Assembly (NCBI GenBank): GCA_964603985.1
Contig: CAZRXG010000018.1
Span: 1-64,000, forward strand
Length of the DNA stretch: 64,000 nt
Reading direction: 5' to 3'
Source of the DNA: CAZRXG01 sp964603985
GTDB taxonomy: Bacteria > Chloroflexota > Anaerolineae > Aggregatilineales > UBA3940
Of the stretch, positions 41,871 to 49,539 are shown piece after piece. The first letter of the stretch is position 1. The number at the start of each line of letters is the position of its first letter. The notes beneath the pieces were generated by a model. The model made no database searches and was not told the origin of the DNA. It worked only from the letters and a program-made list of their open reading frames with translations. The translations under genes were made by a program, and so were the position numbers.

Positions 41871-43610
41871 TCACTCCTCCACAGCCGACCGGATCACCTC
41901 CAGCGCCTCCCGCAGGCCGCCTTCGGTCAGTGCCGCCCACACCTCGCCCGCCTTGCCGCCCAGCACGTGATAATAGTTCTGTGTGCCGTCGCCGTAGCGC
42001 CGCGTCGAGATGCACCCCTCGCCCCGGTAGTGATGCAGCCCCAGCCCCGTCACGGTCGGGTCGCCCCCCTCCCCGACCTCAAACGTCCCCTGCGGGTCGC
42101 GCGGCCACCATATCTCGACCAGCCCCACATCGGCCCCCGCTTCCCGCGCGTAGGGCAGGCCATCCAACCGCCGGAAGTCGGCGGTGCCCAGGCGGCCCTC
42201 TTCGGCGGTGAAGGGGCGGTAGCGCACCATGTTCGGGTAGGCCGTGATCGTGTACAGCACCGCCGCGTCCGGCAGGGCCGCGCGCAGGTCGGCCAGCGTG
42301 GGAGGCGTATAGGCGGGGGTGCCCTCGAAGATCAGCACCGCCCGCGTGTTCCCCAGCACGGTCGGGATCGCCTCGTCGGGCGGCCGCTCGTCGACCACCA
42401 CCTCAACCCCGTGGCGCAGCCCGAAGAAGCCCCCCACGTGCCGGTTGCCGAAGTAACGTACCGCCAGCCCGGCCTCGGCAGCCTCGGCCATCGCCCGGTC
42501 GATCTGCGGGTAGGCCGTGCGCGAGGCGACTGCTGCATCCAGCGCGTGGTTGATCATCGCCGCCGGCAGCCCGGCCGCGATCACCATACCCGCCGCCAGC
42601 CGGGCAGCGGCCCGCGCTCGCGGCCTGAGCCTCTCGGCCAGCCGGGAGGCCCCCTCCGCCAGCGTGAACACGGACGCGATCACCAGCAGCGGGTACACGC
42701 CCGCCAGCATGTGCGGGATAAGCTCGGTGTGCGTCAGGCCGGTGCGCAGCGTGTAAGCCACGATAATCGACCACCCGGCCAAATACGCTGCGTCCAGCAG
42801 GGGAGCGCTCCCCCTGCGCACGGCGGGATAGGCCAGCCCGGTCAGCAGCAGCAGCGCGTTAAGCCACCCGTTTGAAAAGCGCACCATCTCCCAGATGTGC
42901 AGCCAGGTGGTGTCGGTGTACATGCTGTAATGCCGCTCCACTGCCCTGACCATGCCCAGCGTCCAGCCCAGCGGCTGCCCGATGAATAGAAAGCGCACCG
43001 TCTCGACGGCCAACACTGACGCCGCCACGCCCCCAACGACCCTGAGCAGGCTGCCCACCCGCCGCGACGGTCTGTCGAGCAGCGCCGACCAGCCCAGCCA
43101 GGCGGCAACCGGCACGGCGAAGTTGGCGTGCAGCGGCAGCGCGATCCCGAAGAGTAGCCCGGCCCAACCGTAGTGTCGGCGGCTGAAGAGCAGCAGCCCG
43201 GCCACGAAGCAGGCCAACGGGTAGCCGATGTGGTAGCGCGTGTAGTAGATCAGCGTCGGCAGGCTGATCAGCCACAGCGCGGCCAGCATCCCCCGCCGCT
43301 TCGAGCCGGTCAGGTGCGCCGCCAGGCTGAAGAAAGCGGCCAGCATCGCCGCGCCCGCCAGCACCAGCAGGATCGTGCCCCCCAGCGGGTTGACGCCGGT
43401 CACGGCAAATACCAGACCGAGCAGCAGCCCGGCTGCCGGTTTGCCGCTCGTCCCCCAGCACCCCCGGACGAGGTCGGCCCCGTTGACGTACGCGCGGGGT
43501 GTATCGTGGTGCAGGAAGTAGGCGCTCTGATCCAGAGAAGCGGCGGCGATCAGCAAAAAAACAAGGGCCGGGAGCACCCAGGCCCTCCGGTGATTCCAGA
43601 GTGTGGGCAT
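41871..43610 (-). CDS. Polytopic membrane protein of GT-C glycosyltransferase type
   Basis: A 579-residue protein starting MPTLWNHR (ATG 43608-43610). It has ten to eleven helices in the first 380 residues, with an early FLHHDTPRAYVNGADLVRG loop and a TRYHIGYPLACFVAGLLLF helix, then a soluble C-terminal third. The pattern (GT39/DPM-type, Asp in first loop) suggests a polyprenol-sugar-dependent glycosyltransferase. The last domain includes VEVVVDERPPDEAIP and AYPNMVRYRPF. Divergent from the SGNH gene. The gap downstream holds tRNA-fMet. Confidence 0.75.
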   Translation of the reverse strand: MPTLWNHRRAWVLPALVFLLIAAASLDQSAYFLHHDTPRAYVNGADLVRGCWGTSGKPAAGLLLGLVFAVTGVNPLGGTILLVLAGAAMLAAFFSLAAHLTGSKRRGMLAALWLISLPTLIYYTRYHIGYPLACFVAGLLLFSRRHYGWAGLLFGIALPLHANFAVPVAAWLGWSALLDRPSRRVGSLLRVVGGVAASVLAVETVRFLFIGQPLGWTLGMVRAVERHYSMYTDTTWLHIWEMVRFSNGWLNALLLLTGLAYPAVRRGSAPLLDAAYLAGWSIIVAYTLRTGLTHTELIPHMLAGVYPLLVIASVFTLAEGASRLAERLRPRARAAARLAAGMVIAAGLPAAMINHALDAAVASRTAYPQIDRAMAEAAEAGLAVRYFGNRHVGGFFGLRHGVEVVVDERPPDEAIPTVLGNTRAVLIFEGTPAYTPPTLADLRAALPDAAVLYTITAYPNMVRYRPFTAEEGRLGTADFRRLDGLPYAREAGADVGLVEIWWPRDPQGTFEVGEGGDPTVTGLGLHHYRGEGCISTRRYGDGTQNYYHVLGGKAGEVWAALTEGGLREALEVIRSAVEE

Positions 43611-43720
43611 GCGTGACTTTCTCTTGGACGTGATGTTGTTTGGTGCTATGATACCTACCCGCCCGGCCGCTAACAAATCCTGGCCGGTGCGCTCGTTCAA
43701 CCCGAAAGGCTGGCAGAACG

Positions 43721-45226
43721 GTGAAGCTCCCCCGCCTCAACTGGCGAATCGGCCTTGCCCTGCTCGGCGCGCTGGGGGTCGCGGCGGCTGCTGCCGCGCT
43801 GGCCCGCCGGTCCGGCCCCGGCTGCGGCGAGCCTGTCTTCGGGCGCTGGTCGATCCCCTACTTCGTGTTTGTGATAGCCGTCGCCGTCTTTGGCGGGGTG
43901 CTGCTCGTCCTGGCCTTGCTATCCGGGGAGGAGCGCGCCCGCCGCGTCGGTCAGGGGCTGATGGTGGCCGGTCTCGCCGTCGTCCTGACGCTGGGCGCGC
44001 TCAGCCTGGTGATGCGCTTCACCCGCCCCCCTTACGCCCGCAGGCCGCCGCTCTACACCAACCACCAGACGCTCGGTTACTTCTTCTCGCCTAATATGCG
44101 CTACGAGAGCAACGCCGTCGCCGACGAGTACCGCGTGGTCTTCTTCACCGACCGGAACGGCCTGGTTATCCGCGACGGCAGCAACGACCCCCGCCCCGGC
44201 GCGTGGCAGATCATGTTCCTGGGCGATTCAATGCTGCGCGGCATCGAGGTCGCCGCCGACGCCAACCTGAGCGTCCTGACTGCCCGGACGCTGGCAGCGG
44301 CGACCGGACGCGATGTCCAGTCGATCAACCTGGGCGTCAGCGGCTACTCGCCCACGCGCTACCTGCTCGCCTACCGCGCCTTCCTCGAAACCTACGATCC
44401 CCAGACAATCGTCGTGCTGATCTACGCCGGAAACGACTTCACCGAGGACGCCCGCCTTGCGCTGGACGATCAGGTGATCCACGACGCCGCCGGGCAGCCA
44501 GTCGCCATCCGTCCCCAGAAAGACTATCAGCGCGGCCTGATGTGGACCAACGAGATCGGCCTGATCCCCTTCGAGGAGGCCCGCCCGCGTCTGGTCTCGG
44601 AGTCGGCGTGGAAGGGCGGTGTCGTCGGCGTCGCCCGCGAGTTGTTGATCTGGCCGCTGTGCAAGCGCCTCGACCTGGCCGCCTTCGACCCGGCCACCTA
44701 CGACGCGTCCGGCCTGCCCCTGGAGCCGTTCGACGATGGCGAGTCGCTGCCCTGCCGTGACACCTCCGGCGACCTGACCGCCCTCTGCCTGAACTATGCC
44801 ATCCGCGACCACAGCCTGATCCGCAACAACGACTATGCCATCTTCAAGGATGCCTACACCGGGATGGACGAGGCCGACGTTGCCTACGCGCTCGATGCGC
44901 TGCGCCTGCTGGCCGGTGAGGTGGCCGCCGACGGGCGCGACCTGCTGGTGCTGGTGATCCCGCTCAGTACCCAGGTTCCCAACCAGGGCGAGGGGCTGAA
45001 GCCCCGGCGCGGCCTGCGCCCCGGCCAGGTGATCGACTCGACCGCGCCCCAGGACGTGTGGCGCGACTTTTGCGCCGCGCACGGGCTGGACTGCATCGAC
45101 CTGCTGCCGCTGTTCCTCGAACACAGCGACGAACAGCTCTACTGGGTCTACGATACCCACCTGACGCCGCGCGGTCACGATCTGATCGCGGAGGTCATCG
45201 CCGCGCACCTGCTCGCCGCGAGGTAA
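43721..45226 (+). CDS. SGNH/GDSL-type hydrolase with membrane anchor
   Basis: A 501-residue protein starting GTG at 43721, with AAAGG upstream. It opens with three hydrophobic segments (residues 8-110), followed by a long SGNH fold: block I IMFLGDSMLRGIEV, block III AGNDF and the C-terminal DTHLTPRGH containing the catalytic Asp and His. Family members are esterases, often acting on cell-surface polysaccharide (AlgX/alginate acetyltransferase-like). It sits next to two GT-C type genes, consistent with a cell-envelope sugar pathway. Substrate is not known. Confidence 0.83.
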   Translation: MKLPRLNWRIGLALLGALGVAAAAAALARRSGPGCGEPVFGRWSIPYFVFVIAVAVFGGVLLVLALLSGEERARRVGQGLMVAGLAVVLTLGALSLVMRFTRPPYARRPPLYTNHQTLGYFFSPNMRYESNAVADEYRVVFFTDRNGLVIRDGSNDPRPGAWQIMFLGDSMLRGIEVAADANLSVLTARTLAAATGRDVQSINLGVSGYSPTRYLLAYRAFLETYDPQTIVVLIYAGNDFTEDARLALDDQVIHDAAGQPVAIRPQKDYQRGLMWTNEIGLIPFEEARPRLVSESAWKGGVVGVARELLIWPLCKRLDLAAFDPATYDASGLPLEPFDDGESLPCRDTSGDLTALCLNYAIRDHSLIRNNDYAIFKDAYTGMDEADVAYALDALRLLAGEVAADGRDLLVLVIPLSTQVPNQGEGLKPRRGLRPGQVIDSTAPQDVWRDFCAAHGLDCIDLLPLFLEHSDEQLYWVYDTHLTPRGHDLIAEVIAAHLLAAR

Positions 45227-45346
45227 GTCCGGTATCCAAAAATATGGGCGCGGTCACCCGCCGCCCATGCATGGGAAAAACTACGGCCCACCGGCAGCAT
45301 GCTTTGTCCGGGGGCCTTGAGGGGCCGGTTGCGGGCGGCTGCGGCC

Positions 45347-45691
45347 TCATCGACCCGGTGCGTCGTCGCCAGCTTCCCGGCCATCAGGCGTGGGGGCAGG
45401 CTCGTAGCGCAGCGTGCAGCGCCCCAGCGTGATCACGTCCCCCGCCGCAAGCTCGGCCCGCTCGACACGCTTGCCGTTGACGAACGTCCCGTTGATCGAT
45501 TTGAGGTCGACCAGCACGCATCCCGCCTCGTCGAGCACCAGGCGCGCGTGCTGCCGCGAGACCTGCGTGTCCGCCAGCACCACGTCGCTGGCGGCGTCGC
45601 GGCCCAGCGTCACGCCTGGCCCGCACAGCGCGATCTCTTCCTCCCGCCCGTCGGGCAGGGTGAGCGTCAGTTTGCCGAATGATTCCGTCAT
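45347..45691 (-). CDS. FHA-domain protein
   Basis: A 114-residue, single forkhead-associated domain: VTLGRDAASDVVL, VSRQHARL and SINGTFVNGKRVE carry all phosphothreonine-binding residues (Arg, Ser, His, Asn-Gly). With no other domain, it likely bridges a phosphorylated partner, plausibly a substrate of one of the Ser/Thr kinases in this window. The start is MTESFG (45689-45691); a TATAAT box lies only 8 bp upstream, so the transcript may be leaderless. Confidence 0.85.
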   Translation of the reverse strand: MTESFGKLTLTLPDGREEEIALCGPGVTLGRDAASDVVLADTQVSRQHARLVLDEAGCVLVDLKSINGTFVNGKRVERAELAAGDVITLGRCTLRYEPAPTPDGREAGDDAPGR

Positions 45692-45698
45692 GGCGCGG

Positions 45699-45707
45699 AT
45701 TATACCA
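45699..45707 (-). promoter_or_regulatory. Extended -10 promoter of FHA gene
   Basis: On the minus strand TGG then a perfect TATAAT, 7 bp before the ATG. No -35 match is visible. The predicted transcription start coincides with the start codon. Confidence 0.55.
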
Positions 45708-45796
45708 CAGCGCCGCCGCCTGCCCGGCATCAAAAAAGGGGACCGATCTCCCGATCCGCCCCCCCGCGTTAGGCCGCAGCCGACCATCCGGCCATC

Positions 45797-46585
45797 TCAC
45801 TCGCCGAACAGGTCTCTTTTGCTGAACGGCGCGCTCAGGAAGCGCCCTACGACCTTCACGCCCGTCAGCCACTTGAGGGTCACCCCGTTCTTGCGGTTGG
45901 TCAGCATCCGCTCGGCCAGCCACGGCGTCACCGTCTCAACCCGGTCGGCCAGGATGTTGAAGACCCGTTTGTACTGCTCCAACTCGGCAGGGTCTTCGTA
46001 GGCGTCGGTCAGCATCGCCGTCACCACCATCCCTGGGCTGATCGACCCCAGCAGCACCGGCCCATCCTCCATCTCCCTGACCATCGACCGCGTGAAGTAG
46101 GCCACGGTGGCTTTGGTGCTGGCGTACACCGTCAGGCCGGGGCGTGTGCGTCCCTGGCTGCCGAAGCCCTCCAGGTTGAAGATCTGCCCGAACCCCTGCT
46201 CGCGCATCCCCAGATAGGCGACCCGCGTGCCGTACATCGTGCCCAGTACGTTCGTCCCGACGATGGCCTCCATCTGCTCCGGGGTCTGCTCCCAGGCAGG
46301 CCGGTAGATGTTGCCCAGCCCGGCATTGTTGACCCACACGTCCACCCGCCCGAAGCGCCCCAGGGCCGCCTCCCACAACGCCCGCACCTGCTCGTAGGCG
46401 GTGACATCGCAAGGCCGTCCGAGGATGCGATCCACGTCGTGCGCGGCGGACAACCTCGCCACCGCCTTGCCGACGCTCTCCTGCGAGCGCCCGCTCACGA
46501 CGACGGCGCAGCCCAGCTCCAAAAATGACTCGGCCAGCCCGAAGCCGATGCCGCGCGTGCTGCCGGTGATGACGACGGTTTTCAC
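45797..46585 (-). CDS. Short-chain dehydrogenase/reductase
   Basis: A 262-residue SDR starting GTG at 46583-46585. The cofactor motif TGSTRGIG is at 8-15, followed by GRS after strand 2, WVNNAG (about 84-89) and the catalytic YASTK. The serine position is within NLEGFGSQGR. The sequence resembles the chlorophyll(ide) b reductase (NYC1/NOL) branch, as judged from FNLEGFGSQGR...YASTKATVAYFTRSM, but the substrate cannot be assigned here. It follows the B12-radical SAM gene by 28 bp and may be co-transcribed with it. Confidence 0.85.
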   Translation of the reverse strand: MKTVVITGSTRGIGFGLAESFLELGCAVVVSGRSQESVGKAVARLSAAHDVDRILGRPCDVTAYEQVRALWEAALGRFGRVDVWVNNAGLGNIYRPAWEQTPEQMEAIVGTNVLGTMYGTRVAYLGMREQGFGQIFNLEGFGSQGRTRPGLTVYASTKATVAYFTRSMVREMEDGPVLLGSISPGMVVTAMLTDAYEDPAELEQYKRVFNILADRVETVTPWLAERMLTNRKNGVTLKWLTGVKVVGRFLSAPFSKRDLFGE

Positions 46586-46613
46586 AGGCCCTTCTCAGCT
46601 TCCCGGCGCCGGT

Positions 46614-48227
46614 TCACGCGGTGACCATCATGCTGTTATATCTCTCCTCGCCGTAGCGCGTGACCAGCTCGACTCTGTCCTCAAGCATGCCGGTGACGTA
46701 TTCCGCCTGCCTGCCAAAGTGTGTATACAGGGCGGACATGCTGACGACGACCCCGGCAGAATTAGGTCTACTGGCAAGAACCCTGAACAGGGTCTTCCAG
46801 TATTGCAGTCCGGTGCGCGGGTTAAGCCCAACGTCCCGGCACACCCTGATGAATGCCCAGGCACGCCGCAATGACTCTGCAAAACTAGGCCGGTACTTGC
46901 GGTTGGGCCTCAGATTCAGGGCCGTCGTCCGCACCCGCTTGAAGTAATTTTCGGGCGCGTAGACGGCCCGCAAGACTTCAGAATGGTCGCGCAGAATGTC
47001 AATGCGCGGCCTGAGCGTGGCGAAGTTTAATCCGGTGGTGGTGTTATCGATGTCCTGTGTGGTGTCAGATACCTTCAGGCCCTTGCAGTGAAACAGTCTG
47101 CCTTCACGTTCCAACCGGCGGGATAACTGCGTGTTGGGCAGCGCAGTCAGCATCCCGACCATGGCCGTGCCTATGCCCGCGTCCTGGATCAGGTCTATCA
47201 TCCGGCGGGCCGTATGCTCCGTCTCGCCGTCGAAACCCAGGATGAAGCCCCCATTGACGATCATCCCGTGCGCGGTCAGTGTCCTCACCGCATCGATGAC
47301 GGATACGCGGTGATTCTGCTTCTTCTGTATCTGGGCCAGCACGTCCTCGTCCGGGCTTTCGATCCCGACGAAGACGTAGCGGAAGTCGGTCTCGTACATC
47401 AGCCTCAGGAGCTTATCTTCTTTGGCCAGGTTGATTGACGCTTCGGTGCTGAAGTAAAAGGGATAGCCGTGACGTGCCGACCAGTCGTGGATGGCTTCCA
47501 GCACTTCGATGACCTTGGCTTTGTTGCCGATGAAGTTGTCGTCGACAAAGTCAACGTGGCCCCGGTAGCCCAGATCGTACAGGGCCTGTAGCTCGTCCAG
47601 GATGTGGTCGGAGGTCTTGGTGCGGGGACGACGCCCGAAGAGTTCGATGATGTCGCAGAATTCGCAGTTGTAAGGGCAGCCCCGCGAGAACTGGATGCCG
47701 ACGCGCATGTAATCTGCAAAGCGGATCAGATCAAAGCGCGGCACGACGGACTGCTCCATGTCGGCGCGCTGGTCCGACTGGTAGATGCCGGACGTGACCC
47801 CCTTGCCCAGATCCTCGATGAAGAGTGGGATGGTCACCTCCCCCTCGCCAAGCACCAGGAACTCAACCTCTGCATACAGGTGTGGCTGCTGGGTGGGGTC
47901 CGGCCCGCCGATGACAACCGGTTTACCCATGTCGCGGGCGCGCCTGCTGATCGCGAGGATGTTTTTCTGCTGTGGCAGCATGCCACCCGTCATGACGATG
48001 TCTGCCCACTCCAGGTGGGCATCTGTCAGCGGCTCCACATTTTCGTCAATGAGCTTGAATTCCCAGTGCTGCGGAAGCAGGGCGGCGACGGTCATCAATC
48101 CCAGCGGAGCCGCCGTATACTTGGCTCCCAGCAATCCGGCAACATTTGAGAAATTAAAAAAACTGTGCCCGGAGAATCCGGGTTGGACGAGTAAGCACCG
48201 GGTTGACTTTTCCAGCAGGTTTTCCAT
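46614..48227 (-). CDS. Cobalamin-binding radical SAM protein with DUF4070 tail
   Basis: A 537-residue protein starting MENLLEK (48225-48227), with AAAGGAGGGGG upstream. Residues 10-145 form a B12-binding-like Rossmann domain. The radical SAM cluster is CPYNCEFC (Cys184, 188, 191), followed by GG(F)ILGFDGE. The C-terminal 140 residues match DUF4070 (AYLRV...GLNPRTGLQYWKTLFRVL type). Architecture is that of HpnP (hopanoid C-2 methylase) and relatives such as BchE-like cyclases; product is undecided. It requires cobalamin, like the HgcA-like protein in this window. Downstream is the SDR gene. Confidence 0.87.
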   Translation of the reverse strand: MENLLEKSTRCLLVQPGFSGHSFFNFSNVAGLLGAKYTAAPLGLMTVAALLPQHWEFKLIDENVEPLTDAHLEWADIVMTGGMLPQQKNILAISRRARDMGKPVVIGGPDPTQQPHLYAEVEFLVLGEGEVTIPLFIEDLGKGVTSGIYQSDQRADMEQSVVPRFDLIRFADYMRVGIQFSRGCPYNCEFCDIIELFGRRPRTKTSDHILDELQALYDLGYRGHVDFVDDNFIGNKAKVIEVLEAIHDWSARHGYPFYFSTEASINLAKEDKLLRLMYETDFRYVFVGIESPDEDVLAQIQKKQNHRVSVIDAVRTLTAHGMIVNGGFILGFDGETEHTARRMIDLIQDAGIGTAMVGMLTALPNTQLSRRLEREGRLFHCKGLKVSDTTQDIDNTTTGLNFATLRPRIDILRDHSEVLRAVYAPENYFKRVRTTALNLRPNRKYRPSFAESLRRAWAFIRVCRDVGLNPRTGLQYWKTLFRVLASRPNSAGVVVSMSALYTHFGRQAEYVTGMLEDRVELVTRYGEERYNSMMVTA

Positions 48228-48454
48228 GTCCCCCTCCTTTGGCCCCCCTTGGCCGATCAAACCCCCGAATAACAAATATTAGCCAATTCATACATTCATA
48301 CGCAACCGGCACCCAGGGGTTGCACACCCACCCCCGGTCGCATCAACGTCAGGTTGCGCTGGCATTTCAGCTAATAACGACTCGCTGGTCGTCAAGTCTC
48401 AACAGGGCTTACTGAGCCTTGCATATACTGCTAAACTGCTCCTCGATTGTGTCG

Positions 48455-48580
48455 ATTGCGACACTGCCCTCACCCGTCTCGGACATTGCCAATGTCCTCG
48501 ACTCGCCCTCTCCCTCAGGGAGAGGGCAGACTGAGCGCGACCTCAGGTCGGGCGAAGGCGGGTGAGGGCCTGAGCAACAA
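48455..48580. repeat. Intergenic element with inverted ends, family member 3
   Basis: Starts ATTGCGACACTGCCCTCACC and ends GGGTGAGGGCCTGAGCAACA, exactly like the element at 9249-9391. The core shares CGCCCTCTCCCT, GGGCAGACTGAGCGCGACC and TCGGGCGAAGGC. It fills part of the 409-bp gap between two leftward genes. There is no coding content; the rest of that gap is AT-richer with no evident gene. Confidence 0.75.
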
Positions 48581-48636
48581 TGTGCCCAAAACCAACTTAA
48601 CACAGCACAAGCTGAGTTTAGTTTTCCATGCATGTC

Positions 48637-49248
48637 TCAGTAGTGCGTCTTCCCCACCCGGACGAACTGGTACATCCCAAACCCGGCCAGCACCTCGACC
48701 TGCGGCTCGTAGCCCATCTCGCGGAACATCCCGGCGAAGTCCTGCGGCAGGTCGCCGAGAATAATACCCATCTGCCGGGCGAGGCGGCTTTTCCAGGTCT
48801 CCTGGGGCGGCGGGGCGTAGTCCGCCAGGCGGATCTCGCCGCCCACCCGGCACACCCGCACCATCTCCGCCAGCACCCGCTTCACGTCGATGGCCACCGC
48901 GCCGAGCGCGTTCGTCTCGACGACGTAGTCGAACTGCCCGTCGGGAAAGGGCATCTGGTAGAAGCTGGCCTGCTTGAACGCGGCATCGGGGACTTTGGCC
49001 CGCGCCCGCTCAAGCATCCCCTGCGACCAGTCCAGCCCGTGACACTCAAGCCCGTTGGCGTGCGCCAGGGCCAGCAGCGCCCCGGTCCCGCAGGCCACGT
49101 CCAGGATCGAGCCTGCGTGCAGGCCCTCGACCACCTTCTGCTGACCTTCCTTCGCTTCGGCGGAGAGGCCGGAGAGAAAGTCATAGTACCTGGAAAGCCA
49201 GTCGTACGTTTTCTGGGTCCATATCTTCGCCAGCGACAGATACTTCAT
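48637..49248 (-). CDS. Class I SAM-dependent methyltransferase
   Basis: A 203-residue UbiE/COQ5-type methyltransferase: SAM loop ILDVACGTGALLA, GLDWSQGMLERA, FDYVVETNALGAV and a GGEIRLADY motif in the post-core region. The N-terminus KIWTQKTYDWLSRYYDFLSG is also typical. The methyl acceptor is not predictable. ATG at 49246-49248. It does not show the corrinoid domains of the other methyltransferase in this window. Confidence 0.85.
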   Translation of the reverse strand: MKYLSLAKIWTQKTYDWLSRYYDFLSGLSAEAKEGQQKVVEGLHAGSILDVACGTGALLALAHANGLECHGLDWSQGMLERARAKVPDAAFKQASFYQMPFPDGQFDYVVETNALGAVAIDVKRVLAEMVRVCRVGGEIRLADYAPPPQETWKSRLARQMGIILGDLPQDFAGMFREMGYEPQVEVLAGFGMYQFVRVGKTHY

Positions 49249-49354
49249 GGTTCGCTTCCCCCGGAGAGTTGTAAGAGGATCTCCTCCCTATGGCATTGAC
49301 GGAAATAATACCCGATCATGGGCAGCGCGCCACAAGAACATGCGTGTAAGCCCC

Positions 49355-49396
49355 ACACGAGCGGCAAACCCCTCCGGGCGCGGGGCTTGCTCGTGT
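49355..49396. other. Hairpin in the divergent gap
   Basis: ACACGAGC (49355-49362) pairs exactly with GCTCGTGT (49389-49396), enclosing a second CCCC/GGGG pairing. No T tract is present, so it is more a structured leader or operator than a terminator. The 291-bp gap has no gene. Confidence 0.4.
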
Positions 49397-49539
49397 GTAT
49401 CGATTCCGTGACAGGCCCCTTGTCCTGCTTTCGCCTGCTGCCGTACAGTGCTATGATAGATCCGCTCCGCCCCCGGCAGCGGCTCACCCGCCGGGAGGGG
49501 GAACCATCGGCATTGTAAGCACGCGACCGGGAGTGAACT

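Noticed and set aside
45240..45290. Terminator after the SGNH gene
   Set aside because: An ATGGGC/GCCCAT pairing is present but has a weak stem and no T tract.
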